DNA from: a virus
Virus record (IMG/VR): IMGVR_UViG_3300010354_000183
Span: 1 to 42,798 of that record
Length of the DNA stretch: 42,798 bases
Direction: 5' to 3' (one strand)
The position numbers and the translations under genes were made by a program. Each line of letters opens with the position of its first letter. Position 1 is the first letter of the stretch. Positions 1 through 8,010 of this stretch are shown piece after piece. The notes under the pieces are model-generated. The model was given only the letters and a program-made list of their open reading frames with translations, was not told the origin of the DNA and did no database searches.

Positions 1-794
1 GATGCAGAAAGCAATCCATTTGCATCGGAATGAACAACGTAAGGTGCATCCAATCCACCTAACGACGGAAGAACAAGTTGATCGGTGCTTACAGGATTTT
101 TAAGTACGTCGTCTCCGGCTTCATTTTGCAACGTAAAGCTAGACGTACTGCCGGCAAAGCCCCTCGCAACCATACCCTTACTGCCGTCAAGGTATAAAGA
201 TGCAGCGGTAGGAGTACCACCAGAAGTCAGAGTCAATAAAGGAGTTCTTGAACGAATAGTCAGTGTAGTTTCGTTGAAGGTAGGGTCGCCAATTTCAGAT
301 AAGTTTTGAGAAAGTTTAATTTTTTGAGAATCGCTGTCAAGCTCTAGGCCATTAAAAACAGCGGGGCTCCATACCGTTGGGTTAGGCTCTCCTCCTGTTC
401 TTAAAATTAAACGAGTGTGTTGGTCTGCCAACAAAGAAACAATTTCTGGAAGAGTAAGAACGGCGTTTGAAAAGTCTGTGATATTAGTTGAAGTTAATAT
501 TAACTCCGCTTCTTCCACGTTTGCACTATATGTAATTTGAGTGCCGCCGCCGCTGGTGGTCGAAGTCCAAGAGATTGTCCTAGTGTCCAAAAAAGTCAAA
601 AATGGCGGAATATCTGTAGTAATCCAGTCTGACAACAAAGATGTTCCTTGCGCCACATAAAACTTTTTGGCTACTAAATCATAATAGCCCTGCCCTACGA
701 ATATTGGAACCGAAGCTGGGGGGGCTGCAGATACTGTAACTTTTAATTCATGAATATCTTCGCCAATTAAGTCTTTATGTAAAATTTCAGACAT
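1..794 (-). CDS. Virion (tail or fibre-like) protein, C-terminus beyond window
   Basis: An open frame of at least 264 codons starts at an ATG at 794-792 (MSEILHKDLIGEDIHELKV) and is still open at base 1, so the gene is cut by the left edge. The product is rich in Ser, Thr, Gly and Asn, has no Cys and no signal peptide, and ends in short beta-type repeats (LTLTSGGTP, AASLYLDGSKG), as phage fibre and decoration proteins often do. No family was recognised, so a structural role is inferred from composition and phage context. The plus-strand ORF inside it is a shadow. The gene is divergent from the small genes starting at 899. Confidence 0.75.
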   Translation of the reverse strand, partial: MSEILHKDLIGEDIHELKVTVSAAPPASVPIFVGQGYYDLVAKKFYVAQGTSLLSDWITTDIPPFLTFLDTRTISWTSTTSGGGTQITYSANVEEAELILTSTNITDFSNAVLTLPEIVSLLADQHTRLILRTGGEPNPTVWSPAVFNGLELDSDSQKIKLSQNLSEIGDPTFNETTLTIRSRTPLLTLTSGGTPTAASLYLDGSKGMVARGFAGSTSSFTLQNEAGDDVLKNPVSTDQLVLPSLGGLDAPYVVHSDANGLLSA

Positions 795-850
795 TTTGCA
801 CCTTTACAGGAGTTTGGACGTGACCTTATGGCCTTATTTTACAATAATAC

Positions 851-878
851 TAAAGGTTTTTCCATTCTAGACCGAATA
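851..878 (+). promoter_or_regulatory. Weak sigma28-like promoter candidate
   Basis: TAAAGGTT at 851-858 matches the sigma28 -35 consensus at 7 of 8 positions. After a 12-base spacer, ACCGAATA at 871-878 matches the -10 consensus GCCGATAA at only 5 of 8. It sits about 20 bases before the ATG at 899, the same tight layout as the better minus-strand sites. It is the only plus-strand candidate of this class and may be chance. Confidence 0.3.
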
Positions 879-884
879 GAATGG
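862..884. repeat. Perfect inverted repeat, candidate operator
   Basis: CCATTCTA at 862-869 and TAGAATGG at 877-884 form 8-base arms around a 7-base centre, between the divergent genes starting at 794 and 899. Neither side has a T-run, so it is unlikely to be a terminator. Its place over the spacer and -10 of the candidate promoter at 851-878 fits a repressor site. Confidence 0.45.
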
Positions 885-898
885 TATGGAGGTGAGCT

Positions 899-1012
899 AT
901 GTTTAATTTTGCTCTTGTGCTGGTCGGTTCGCTTATGATAGTGTTGCCATTGCTACTTATGAATATGAGTGGGAGCCGCCATGACGATGAAAAAACTCAA
1001 AGAAGAAAATGA
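899..1012 (+). CDS. Small single-pass membrane protein, 37 aa
   Basis: A 37-codon frame starts at ATG 899 after a strong Shine-Dalgarno GGAGGTGA at 888-895. The product begins MFNFALVLVGSLMIVLPLLL, one hydrophobic helix, and ends in a charged tail (HDDEKTQRRK). The topology suggests an inner-membrane protein with a short cytoplasmic tail. Its 3' end overlaps the next gene, which starts at 981. The function is unknown; small membrane proteins of this kind in phages can act in lysis control or superinfection exclusion, but nothing here decides that. Confidence 0.6.
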   Translation: MFNFALVLVGSLMIVLPLLLMNMSGSRHDDEKTQRRK

Positions 1013-1244
1013 AAAACTTAAAGAGATAATTAGGGATACGTTGTGGATGGCTCAAAGGTATGCTGACGGGCGTTCGACTTATGCGCCTCATATGTTCAAT
1101 ACGGCTGTTCATGGGTTAGATGCGTTGGGCCTAGCTCATCTTCATGTTGGTGATTCTGCAAATGACAATAGACGTTTTGCGCGTGATGGAATGTATGGCG
1201 AATGGTGTTCTGTAACTAAAAGATTTATTAAGGAAGGGAAATGA
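981..1244 (+). CDS. Hypothetical protein, 87 aa
   Basis: The ATG at 981 is preferred over the GTG at 969 because GGGAG lies at 971-975, five bases upstream. The N-terminus (MTMKKLKEENEKLKEIIRD) has a leucine/charge pattern typical of a short coiled coil. The rest is rich in His, Asn and Arg and matches no family I know. The last codons overlap the start of the AP2 gene in an ATGA junction, indicating translational coupling. It may act with that DNA-binding protein, but this rests on position alone. Confidence 0.65.
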   Translation: MTMKKLKEENEKLKEIIRDTLWMAQRYADGRSTYAPHMFNTAVHGLDALGLAHLHVGDSANDNRRFARDGMYGEWCSVTKRFIKEGK

Positions 1245-1783
1245 TTATGAAAATTGGTATTAAGGGCATTTCTTATAGCGCAACTGAGCGTAAGTATCTT
1301 GTAAGAATTATTCGTGACTCCAAGAGAGTTTACTTGGGACGATTCTCTTCTCTCGAAGAGGCTAAGCAGGCGCTTGACCAAGAACAAAACAAACAAGACA
1401 CCCCTGAAGAGTTGCCAATCCTGAGCGCACTAAGGGCAGAGTTTGCCTCTAGGAAATCAGGCAAAAAGCCTAAAGTATCCGTTGCCAAGCCCACCCCTAA
1501 ACCAGATGTGTTTGTGAGTGTTCACAATAGAACTGCCAAAAAGCCATCAAAAGTAAAACCAAAGAAACCAGAAGTTCTTTCTAAAGTCTTGAAAGAAGAG
1601 AGTCCGGTTGTTACGACGGGAGATTGGCGCATTAGCGGCCCTAGCCAAACCGATTACGATAAGAGCGTGGCCAATAAAACCCTTGAGCTTATCCTGAAAC
1701 GCTTGCTTGAGTTGGCTGACGAGAGGAATACTTCTGTCTTTGATGTGATTGTCCAAGAAGTGGCAAGACTCAGTAAGAAATAA
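1241..1783 (+). CDS. AP2-domain DNA-binding protein
   Basis: The 180-residue product begins with an AP2-type domain at about residues 3-45: GIKGISYSATERKYLVRI, then VYLGRFSSLEEAKQAL. This is the three-strand-plus-helix pattern seen in phage and plant AP2 proteins. A basic Lys/Pro-rich linker follows (about 75-115), then a C-terminal helical part (TLELILKRLLELADERN, about 145-180). Phage AP2 domains usually accompany HNH homing nucleases; here the HNH part is absent, so a regulator or nucleoid-type DNA-binding protein is more likely. The start overlaps the upstream stop (ATGA). A terminator hairpin follows directly after the stop. Confidence 0.75.
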   Translation: MIMKIGIKGISYSATERKYLVRIIRDSKRVYLGRFSSLEEAKQALDQEQNKQDTPEELPILSALRAEFASRKSGKKPKVSVAKPTPKPDVFVSVHNRTAKKPSKVKPKKPEVLSKVLKEESPVVTTGDWRISGPSQTDYDKSVANKTLELILKRLLELADERNTSVFDVIVQEVARLSKK

Positions 1784-1784
1784 A

Positions 1785-1806
1785 AAAGGCTCCGAAAGGA
1801 GCCTTT
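1785..1806. terminator. Bidirectional intrinsic terminator
   Basis: AAAGGCTCC at 1785-1793, a GAAA tetraloop and GGAGCCTTT at 1798-1806 form a perfect 9-bp stem. It lies between the convergent stops at 1783 and 1810. The minus-strand transcript has a run of six T after GGAGCC and the plus-strand one has TTTAATTTAT, so both directions can terminate, the minus one more strongly. Confidence 0.9.
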
Positions 1807-1809
1807 AAT

Positions 1810-2187
1810 TTATCCTAGCCACACGTAAATTCTGCACTTACCATCAGGGTCGCCAACTCCTACGTGAGAACCCAATGAATATGCTGCAAATTTAGTGCGC
1901 GGAGGAAATAGGCACATTGGCCCCGCATAATTTTCAATGGGTAGAGACTGCGCAGGAGCCAAGCACAATAGTTTTTGCCAAACGCCGTCTAAGCTAGACG
2001 GATTGGAAACCAAAATTTGCACTTCTTGGTCGGAATCATTATGAAAAATGACTTTGTGAGATTGGTCTGCCAATGTCATTAAAATTGCAGGTGCTAGTTC
2101 TGTAGCAGCAGCGAGAACAGCTTTTGTGGCATCACCGTAATCTAATTTTAGACCAGCTACACCATTATCAGAAAAAATACTTGGCAT
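1810..2187 (-). CDS. Hypothetical protein, probable virion component
   Basis: The 125-residue product starts MPSIFSDNGVAGLKLDYGD after a GAGG ribosome binding site. A central stretch (about 45-60, HKVIFHNDSDQEVQILVSN) has alternating hydrophobic residues as in beta-sandwich surface proteins of virions. There is no signal peptide, and the two cysteines in the middle and one near the end do not form a known motif. It is 9 bases downstream of the prohead-protease gene in the same orientation, which suggests a head-related job. No family was recognised, so the structural assignment is inference. Confidence 0.6.
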   Translation of the reverse strand: MPSIFSDNGVAGLKLDYGDATKAVLAAATELAPAILMTLADQSHKVIFHNDSDQEVQILVSNPSSLDGVWQKLLCLAPAQSLPIENYAGPMCLFPPRTKFAAYSLGSHVGVGDPDGKCRIYVWLG

Positions 2188-2196
2188 ATCAACCTC

Positions 2197-2979
2197 TTAT
2201 TGGTTTAAAGCGTTCCAAATGTCTTTCATACTGCGAGCATCTCCGCATTTTTTGCAGCGATTACTCCACTCTCGTGATGCCTTGAACATGCGTTCGGTAT
2301 CGCCGCAGCTCCAGCACTTAACAGAGCATGTACCACCCTTTAAAACATCTTCCAAAGATTTTTTCAACTGCTGAAGCTTCTGCTGAAGACGAATTTCAGG
2401 TCGATGCTTAAAAGACTCCGTAGCGCCTTCAGACTTCATGAATTTCTGCAGGTATTCTGCAGGTGGTGGTTCAATGGAAGACTTCATAAGGTCGTTCATT
2501 GGAAACATCTGAGCTTGTGGATTGCAAGGTTTAGCTGTAATAGCAATGGCGTCGGCGGAAGATTGCTTGATGACTTTATGCTCTGTTGACCCTTCTGGCC
2601 CGCCGCGTTTTAAGATAAGCCCTTCGATTGACATACCAATTTTTAGGGGAATATCAGGATTAGCAGCGGTATAGCGAATAAGTGCAGCAGCAGCATCTGC
2701 GTTTGGGTGTCCATCGGCAAGTTCTCCTTCAACATAAAGATAGGGGACTTTTACCAAATCCCAGCATTTTTTTTGGCGAGGAGTCTCGCAATCTTTTTCA
2801 GACATAATTTTCTTGTGAGCGGTAATTCCGCCAACAATACACCACGCGCCCTTTTGGTCGGAGTTGTGTTCGTCTGTAATCATGCGTAGGTTGGATGTAT
2901 CAATATTAGCAATTTCAATCAGTTCGCCTTGTTTGTCGACTGACTGTACCGCTCCCAACCCAAAGACTTTTAGTCCCAT
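2197..2979 (-). CDS. Prohead-protease-like protein with C-terminal zinc ribbon
   Basis: The 260-residue product contains VEGELADGHPNADAAAAL (about 83-100) and LKIGMSIEG (about 112-120). This matches the pattern of phage head maturation serine proteases, with a candidate catalytic His91 in the GHP motif and Ser117 in GMSIEG. Such enzymes cleave scaffold and capsid precursors inside the prohead. Residues about 215-250 hold a four-cysteine ribbon (CWSCG and CKKCG), which is unusual for the family. The ribosome binding site is AGGGG. Portal and Mu F-like genes elsewhere in the window fit a capsid role. Assignment is by motif, not by alignment. Confidence 0.7.
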   Translation of the reverse strand: MGLKVFGLGAVQSVDKQGELIEIANIDTSNLRMITDEHNSDQKGAWCIVGGITAHKKIMSEKDCETPRQKKCWDLVKVPYLYVEGELADGHPNADAAAALIRYTAANPDIPLKIGMSIEGLILKRGGPEGSTEHKVIKQSSADAIAITAKPCNPQAQMFPMNDLMKSSIEPPPAEYLQKFMKSEGATESFKHRPEIRLQQKLQQLKKSLEDVLKGGTCSVKCWSCGDTERMFKASREWSNRCKKCGDARSMKDIWNALNQ

Positions 2980-3015
2980 CTGAAACCCCTATGAAATACT
3001 TGTTATATTTTATCA

Positions 3016-3044
3016 TTGACTCGTATGTTTGCGTTTGGTAATAC
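3016..3044 (+). promoter_or_regulatory. Sigma70-type promoter of the helicase operon
   Basis: TTGACT at 3016-3021 and TAATAC at 3039-3044 are separated by exactly 17 bases. The predicted transcript start is near 3050, followed at once by GGAG at 3054-3057 and the ATG at 3063. It lies in the divergent gap between the protease and helicase genes. Confidence 0.75.
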
Positions 3045-3062
3045 AGATAAAACGGAGTTTTT

Positions 3063-4514
3063 ATGGCTAAAGATAATGCTTTTGAACCCATACACGGCCT
3101 TATTGGCGAATACAAGAACAATGAAATCACCTTGTCTGGCTCTGTGAGTGTACTTGAAACTGTCAAGAATCTCTTAACAGTTGAAAATAAAGGTGTCATT
3201 TCAAAGATTAAACAACTCAAACGTCAAAAGCCTTACAATGACAAGCACGCAATTAAAATAAAGAATGAAATTGCACAGTTAGAACTGGAAACTAAAGTTG
3301 AGTTTTATGGTGACAACGAGGACGGCACCTTGAGTGTGCCCCCAGGTTTTTGGTGGCTTGTGCCCAATATGGATGGTCACAAGGAAAAAAGCAAGGAGCT
3401 TAACCTGTCTCCAGTTGGCCCTAAAGTTCCAAGAGACTATCAGGCCGATGCCGTTAGAACGGCCCTGCAATATAAAAGAGGCTGTATTGTCCTTCCCACA
3501 GGAACGGGCAAGTCAATGTGTATCAGTCTGCTGAGCCGCGCCCTCATCGAGCGTGGCCTTAGAGTCCTGATTGTTGTCCCTACTGTCGAACTCATTTCCC
3601 AGATGCTCAAAGACATCAAACAGATTGCTCCCAAGAGCTGCGGAATTGGAGGCAAACACAAATTTAAAGAGGGTGTCGATATTGCTATTGCCACTGTTAA
3701 CAGTGGCCGTAACTACTCAGACATCTTTGACGCTATTATTATCGACGAAGCCCACCACTCTTCATCTAACATGTATAAAGAGCTAGCTATCTTTGGGAGT
3801 CGAGCCAAGTATATCTATGGCTTTACTGCGACCCCAGTCAGGGCAGACAACCTAGAGCTAGGCTTTCATGGGATTGTAGGTCCTATCGTCTTTCAGAGGG
3901 ACAGTAAATGGGCTATTGATAATGAGTATCTTTGTCCTGTAGCCATCACCTGCCTTACGATTACTGGACTTGGCCGCGTTCGAGAAATGACTCATCAGCA
4001 GACAGCCTATAAGATGCTTTCGACTCATGAGAAAGCACTCCATACGGTGCTTAATTTGGTAAAGAGCGGGCTGAACAAGGGTCTTAAAGTCTTAGTGTTG
4101 TTTAAGACCGTAGAGCCGTCGGCAGAGTTTTGCGAGTATGCAACCGAGATGGGGATATCTTGTGAGCCCGCCCATAGTGGATATCGCAATCCTTTCTATA
4201 AATTTAAAGACGGTAAGACTAATTTGTTGGTTTCTAACAGTAGCCTACTTGGGGAAGGTATTGATTTGCCCGATGTTGACTTCATGATTTCTTGTGTTCA
4301 GAACTCAGCAGAGGCTTTGACTCGGCAGGTTATTGGCCGTGGATTGCGATACAAGAAGGGAAAAAAGCTAATTTTTATTGATATTACAACTGCTGGGTAT
4401 GGAATTTGGAACAATGACAGCGAAAAGTTCTTTGATATTTTTAAACAGTATGCTAAGTCAAGATATAACGTATATGAAACAATAACGGACGATATTGTGT
4501 ATAAGGATATTTAA
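3063..4514 (+). CDS. SF2 (DEAH-box) helicase, UvsW/RadD-like
   Basis: The 483-residue product shows the superfamily 2 motifs in order: Walker A PTGTGKS (about 145-151), IIIDEAHH (motif II, about 223-230), GFTATP (motif III, about 253-258) and the C-terminal QVIGRGLR (motif VI, about 432-439). An N-terminal region of about 115 residues precedes the helicase core, as in T4 UvsW, which remodels branched DNA and acts in recombination-dependent replication. The bacterial RadD family is a close alternative. It is the first gene of a plus-strand operon with its own sigma70-type promoter, consistent with earlier expression than the minus-strand structural genes. Confidence 0.88.
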   Translation: MAKDNAFEPIHGLIGEYKNNEITLSGSVSVLETVKNLLTVENKGVISKIKQLKRQKPYNDKHAIKIKNEIAQLELETKVEFYGDNEDGTLSVPPGFWWLVPNMDGHKEKSKELNLSPVGPKVPRDYQADAVRTALQYKRGCIVLPTGTGKSMCISLLSRALIERGLRVLIVVPTVELISQMLKDIKQIAPKSCGIGGKHKFKEGVDIAIATVNSGRNYSDIFDAIIIDEAHHSSSNMYKELAIFGSRAKYIYGFTATPVRADNLELGFHGIVGPIVFQRDSKWAIDNEYLCPVAITCLTITGLGRVREMTHQQTAYKMLSTHEKALHTVLNLVKSGLNKGLKVLVLFKTVEPSAEFCEYATEMGISCEPAHSGYRNPFYKFKDGKTNLLVSNSSLLGEGIDLPDVDFMISCVQNSAEALTRQVIGRGLRYKKGKKLIFIDITTAGYGIWNNDSEKFFDIFKQYAKSRYNVYETITDDIVYKDI

Positions 4515-4516
4515 TT

Positions 4517-5437
4517 ATGTTTTCTAACAAAACAATTTATTGCCTTAATAGCGCAGCTGTTGGAGATTTAATTGCCGCAGCGCCAATACTAAAACACGCA
4601 ATTGAAACGTATCATCAACAAACCGATTACAAAGTTGCAATTTTTCCAGACTTTAAAGACCTTTTCCCCTTTGTTCCAGAAGAAAAATTTATAGAAATTC
4701 AAAGTAGTTATGATAAAGATTATTCGGTTAGATACTTAAATATTCCTGCTCCAAGCGGAAACGCATGTAAACTGACGCCGTCGAGACTAAAACTAACCCA
4801 CTATGCTTGCATTGGGTTGATGGCAAAAATTTTAAGCGATGCAGAATTACAATACGTTCCGCTCAATCCAACGGATGTTAGTAAATATGGCGTAGATTTT
4901 AGCAAAGCCGTTGTTATTATTACAACTTACAGAGACAAACAAAGAACAATCCCTGCAACGGAAATAAAAAAAATAGCTGAATATGTTTACGCAAAGGGGC
5001 TAGTTCCAGTGTATGTAGGAAAAACAGGAGCAATTAGTATATGGAAAAGCAACTTAGCAATGAGCGATTTTGAATATCCTGGCTTTGGAGTTGATTTAAG
5101 AGATAAAACATCTTTTAGAGAGCTTGCAACTATTATGAGCAAGTCCAGAGCCGTGGTTGGCATGGATGGAGGTCCAATTCATATTGCATGGACAACTCAG
5201 GTTCCAGTTGTTTGTGGCTTTACGACGATTAAACCAGAGCTAAGAATTCCGTATAGAGGCTTGGCTCAAACAATTTCAGTTGTTCCAAATATAATTTGCA
5301 ATTTTTGCGAGTCTGATTGGAATTTAAATTTTTGGGATTTTTCAAATTGTCCAAGAAAAATGGAAACCGTAGAGTGTGTATCAAAAATGTCGGCTTTTAA
5401 ATTTATTAGTGCGCTGGAGAGATTAAATATTTTTTAA
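4517..5437 (+). CDS. Glycosyltransferase family 9-like protein
   Basis: The 306-residue product starts with GDLIAAAPILKHA (about 16-28), like the N-terminal motif of ADP-heptose:LPS heptosyltransferases. It carries VVGMDGGPIHIAWTTQVPVV (about 213-232), the typical GT9 nucleotide-sugar site (DxGPxH). There is no membrane segment or signal, so it should act in the cytoplasm, transferring a sugar to host LPS or to a phage component; the acceptor cannot be read from sequence. It starts two bases after the helicase stop. It looks more AT-rich than the helicase gene, which hints at separate acquisition. Confidence 0.75.
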   Translation: MFSNKTIYCLNSAAVGDLIAAAPILKHAIETYHQQTDYKVAIFPDFKDLFPFVPEEKFIEIQSSYDKDYSVRYLNIPAPSGNACKLTPSRLKLTHYACIGLMAKILSDAELQYVPLNPTDVSKYGVDFSKAVVIITTYRDKQRTIPATEIKKIAEYVYAKGLVPVYVGKTGAISIWKSNLAMSDFEYPGFGVDLRDKTSFRELATIMSKSRAVVGMDGGPIHIAWTTQVPVVCGFTTIKPELRIPYRGLAQTISVVPNIICNFCESDWNLNFWDFSNCPRKMETVECVSKMSAFKFISALERLNIF

Positions 5438-5446
5438 GGGCATAAT

Positions 5447-5722
5447 ATGAATTTTTCCTTTCCTCATCGTTATAAATTGTATATAGTCTCCTATTGGAAC
5501 ACAGGACAGGATGAATATCATTCTGATGTTACTCTGTCTTCGATGCCATCAAAAGAAGATATTTTGAAAGTTTTAAGAAATTGTGACCAATTAGAAGGAT
5601 ATTCTGAAGAATATATTAATAATTTAAAAATTGATCGGCCAGATGGGTGGTATTATAAAAAAATTTTAATTTATACTCATTCAAGCAACGACCCATTTTG
5701 GAAATTGGTGCCATCACCTTAA
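5447..5722 (+). CDS. Hypothetical protein, 91 aa
   Basis: The frame starts after an AAGGG ribosome binding site, nine bases beyond the glycosyltransferase stop. The product (MNFSFPHRYKLYIVSYWNTG) is rich in Tyr, Trp and Asp, has no signal or membrane helix, and contains no motif I recognise. It belongs to the helicase operon by spacing and strand. Confidence 0.6.
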   Translation: MNFSFPHRYKLYIVSYWNTGQDEYHSDVTLSSMPSKEDILKVLRNCDQLEGYSEEYINNLKIDRPDGWYYKKILIYTHSSNDPFWKLVPSP

Positions 5723-5735
5723 GGGAGTAAAAAAA

Positions 5736-6029
5736 ATGAACACGGAGGCAATTGTTGCGCCTTGGGCGCATGATGAGTTACAATTAATGGGAATTGAACT
5801 AGGAGACACCGTTGATTTTGCAGATGAAAATTGTCACGTTGGCCATGGTGTCATTATTATGCTTAATAAAATGATAATCTATGTTTTGTTAGATAACGAT
5901 GAGGTAATTAAATTTGGAAGAACAACCCTAACGTCTTTAAGTGGTAAGTGGGAGCTATTGGGCTTATCAGAAAAGCAAATAAGAATATCTGCCGATAGAT
6001 GGAAAAAAGCAAAAAATACAATTATTTAA
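5736..6029 (+). CDS. Hypothetical protein, 97 aa
   Basis: An AAGGGAG ribosome binding site precedes the ATG at 5736. The product (MNTEAIVAPWAHDELQLMGI) has a region of alternating hydrophobic residues (about 35-60, VIIMLNKMIIYVLLDNDEV) that looks like a small beta-barrel fold rather than a membrane helix, because charged residues interrupt it. No family was recognised. It is the fourth gene of the helicase operon. Confidence 0.6.
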   Translation: MNTEAIVAPWAHDELQLMGIELGDTVDFADENCHVGHGVIIMLNKMIIYVLLDNDEVIKFGRTTLTSLSGKWELLGLSEKQIRISADRWKKAKNTII

Positions 6030-6052
6030 TTTTTTTAAAAAAAGGACTATAA

Positions 6053-6316
6053 ATGAAAACATATTCAAAGGAAGAAATTGACACTTTAATTGCTGAAGGA
6101 AAAACAGGAGACTATCATTTAGTTATTTACGCTCAAGACCTTATTAAAATGGCTCATGCAATTGCATATAATGCCCAATCCGGAAACACAGCGGGAATTT
6201 CCGCCCTTAGCGAAGACTGGAAGTTAGCAGTGGAAAAGCACTTAATCAAAGTGTTTAGCTCTTACCTCAAACAAGAAAAAATTCATATTATTAAAAGTAA
6301 GGATGAGGACGCTTGA
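6053..6316 (+). CDS. Hypothetical protein, 87 aa
   Basis: AAAGGA precedes the ATG at 6053. The product is mostly helical by pattern (MKTYSKEEIDTLIAEGKTGD, then LIKMAHAIAYNAQ) and ends in a charged tail. No motif was recognised. It is the last gene of the plus-strand operon and converges on the GT2-like gene, with only two bases between the stops. Confidence 0.6.
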   Translation: MKTYSKEEIDTLIAEGKTGDYHLVIYAQDLIKMAHAIAYNAQSGNTAGISALSEDWKLAVEKHLIKVFSSYLKQEKIHIIKSKDEDA

Positions 6317-6318
6317 TT

Positions 6319-6864
6319 TTATAAATCTATATTATAAGTAGATTTGTTTGAAAAAACAATTTTTTTTGTGACACTATAAATTAATCTTAATGTTTCAAAA
6401 TTGCTTTCATTATTGGAACTGAACCAAATACTATTGTTTTCTAAAAATTGTTTTTTTACTGCAAACGGAATGTTTGTTTCAGTATTAGCAAAATGCATCA
6501 AATGCTTTTCGTTGATTTTAAATACAATACAGTCGGCGTCTGGATTGGCGCTCAGTTCTTCTTCAAAAACATCGACATAGTTAGGACAAAAAGTATCAGT
6601 ATCGTTTAAAAAACAAACCCAATCTGTCATAGCTAATCTAATTAGAACATTTTTGTTTATCTCTTCTTTGGTGGTTGCCTTGTTTGAGCCGTTTAAATAA
6701 ACATATGTAAATTTGCTATATTTTGGTAATTCAGTTGGTTTACAGCCATTAAAACCTATAAGAGCCGTCCAATTTGAATTTGATTGAACTTGCAAAGAAG
6801 CAAGGGCTCTTGCTAATGTTGGTTTGTTTGTAGAAGAAACTAAAATTGTTAAATTATTAATCAT
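6319..6864 (-). CDS. GT2-like (GT-A fold) glycosyltransferase, short
   Basis: The 181-residue product starts LTILVSSTNKPTLARALASL, the first strand and helix of GT-A glycosyltransferases. It has DWVCFLNDTDTFCPNYVDVF (about 82-101), in which NDTD stands where the metal-binding DxD lies. At 181 residues it is shorter than usual family members of about 230-300, so the acceptor domain is reduced. The RBS is AAGGA. It is AT-rich like the GT9 gene and sits just downstream of the Mu F-like gene, an odd place for a sugar enzyme and therefore a likely insertion of cargo between phage modules. Confidence 0.65.
   Translation of the reverse strand: MINNLTILVSSTNKPTLARALASLQVQSNSNWTALIGFNGCKPTELPKYSKFTYVYLNGSNKATTKEEINKNVLIRLAMTDWVCFLNDTDTFCPNYVDVFEEELSANPDADCIVFKINEKHLMHFANTETNIPFAVKKQFLENNSIWFSSNNESNFETLRLIYSVTKKIVFSNKSTYNIDL
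6323..6345. terminator. Weak AT-rich hairpin at convergent gene ends
   Basis: AAATCTA at 6323-6329 pairs with TAGATTT at 6339-6345 around a 9-base loop, followed on the plus strand by GTTTG. It lies just past the plus-strand stop at 6316, inside the end of the minus-strand GT2 gene. The stem is AT-rich, so termination would be inefficient. Confidence 0.3.
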
Positions 6865-6873
6865 ATTAAATCC

Positions 6874-8010
6874 TTAGCTTTCTATATTAATTTCTTCGCC
6901 TTCGCTCAATTTTACTAACGAGCCAAAGCTATCTACCTTATACCCTTTAGGGACGTAAACTAACGTGCAGCGGCACCTGAAGTGACGCAATGGTTGACAG
7001 TTTTCCCATTGCGCCTTTTTCTTACCCAAATTATAGCCCGCTGGTTTTAAACCTGTAAGTTTAAAGTATTTTAAAGAACCATCTTCGTTTCTAGACCAAT
7101 TCTTACACTCCTCAGACACTCTATCGTCCTCGATTGAAACAATCGTCACAATTACGTCTTTGTCTTTGGAGCCAGCCAAGTTCATAATTGCTTGGCTTGT
7201 TGCCGTAGCAGACGCCATGCCAACTTCAGTCTTAACAACCAAGTCCCAATTTGTTGAGTAATCTTTAAAAGTATCTTTAAGAGTCTGTTTTGCCTTAGTG
7301 AGGCTGAGCTTGTGTTCGGCAACTGCCTTGACGGCATCGTGGACGGCCTCGCGTTTCTTTTTTGTTTCTGTAAGTTCGGATGCAAGTTGGTTAGCGACTC
7401 TATGGACGTTTGAAGTGTTTTCGTGATTATGTTCTGTAATAACTTGTTCAATCGCCGTTAAGGCTTTTGTTTTCATTTCGACAAGAGTTTTATGAAGATG
7501 TCTGGCCGTCTTTTCTTTAATAAACTTAAAAGTGTATTCCATGAACGGGTCTTTGGAAGCGTCCGTCTTGATTTTGGGTAGTTTTAGGGCCTTAGAAAAA
7601 TAATCGGACTGTGTGTCCACAGCGTCGAAGAAGCCTTGAAACAAAAGCCCCTTGGGCAGGTACGTCTTTAGTCCCAGCTCTTCAACGGCATCTTCAGCCT
7701 CTTGGCCAGCGGCTTTACCAAGTAAGGCGTATTTCAAAGCCAACATGTACTTTTCAATAATAGGGCCAAGTGTTTTATTTACATTAAGTTCGATACGTGG
7801 AACGAGCTTAGACCAGTTCTTAGGGATATTGTGAGAGTCTTCTGCCTTGGCCAACCTCTCTGACTTTAAGTAGCTAACAATATCGTCAACCATTTTATCT
7901 ACAATAATCTGATACGCCAAATTACCATTCTTCTCAAGCTGCTTGATGAACTTAAGGTGTTGGATTGTTTTTAAGACTGGCTTGACGTTTTTAAGTGTTT
8001 TCTTTTTCAT
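6874..8010 (-). CDS. Head morphogenesis protein (Mu gpF / SPP1 gp7-like)
   Basis: The C-terminal third carries the family pattern: VVKTEVGMASATATSQAI (about 265-282), then VSIEDDRVSEECKNW, and near the end HFRCRCTLVYVPKGY, the His/Cys motif of Mu F-like minor head proteins. These proteins sit at the portal or head-tail vertex and are ejected or needed for head maturation. The N-terminal 250 residues are largely charged helices. I chose ATG 8010 (AGGG upstream) over the GTG at 8028, giving 378 residues. It overlaps the upstream small gene by 20 bases, indicating coupled translation within the head gene cluster. Confidence 0.8.
   Translation of the reverse strand: MKKKTLKNVKPVLKTIQHLKFIKQLEKNGNLAYQIIVDKMVDDIVSYLKSERLAKAEDSHNIPKNWSKLVPRIELNVNKTLGPIIEKYMLALKYALLGKAAGQEAEDAVEELGLKTYLPKGLLFQGFFDAVDTQSDYFSKALKLPKIKTDASKDPFMEYTFKFIKEKTARHLHKTLVEMKTKALTAIEQVITEHNHENTSNVHRVANQLASELTETKKKREAVHDAVKAVAEHKLSLTKAKQTLKDTFKDYSTNWDLVVKTEVGMASATATSQAIMNLAGSKDKDVIVTIVSIEDDRVSEECKNWSRNEDGSLKYFKLTGLKPAGYNLGKKKAQWENCQPLRHFRCRCTLVYVPKGYKVDSFGSLVKLSEGEEINIES

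Noticed and set aside
85-309. Plus-strand frame of 74 codons
   Set aside because: It lies within the partial minus-strand virion gene and has no ribosome binding site.
2980-3015. Possible minus-strand promoter for the prohead protease (GATAA and TATAAC)
   Set aside because: Neither has a convincing -35 at a proper distance.
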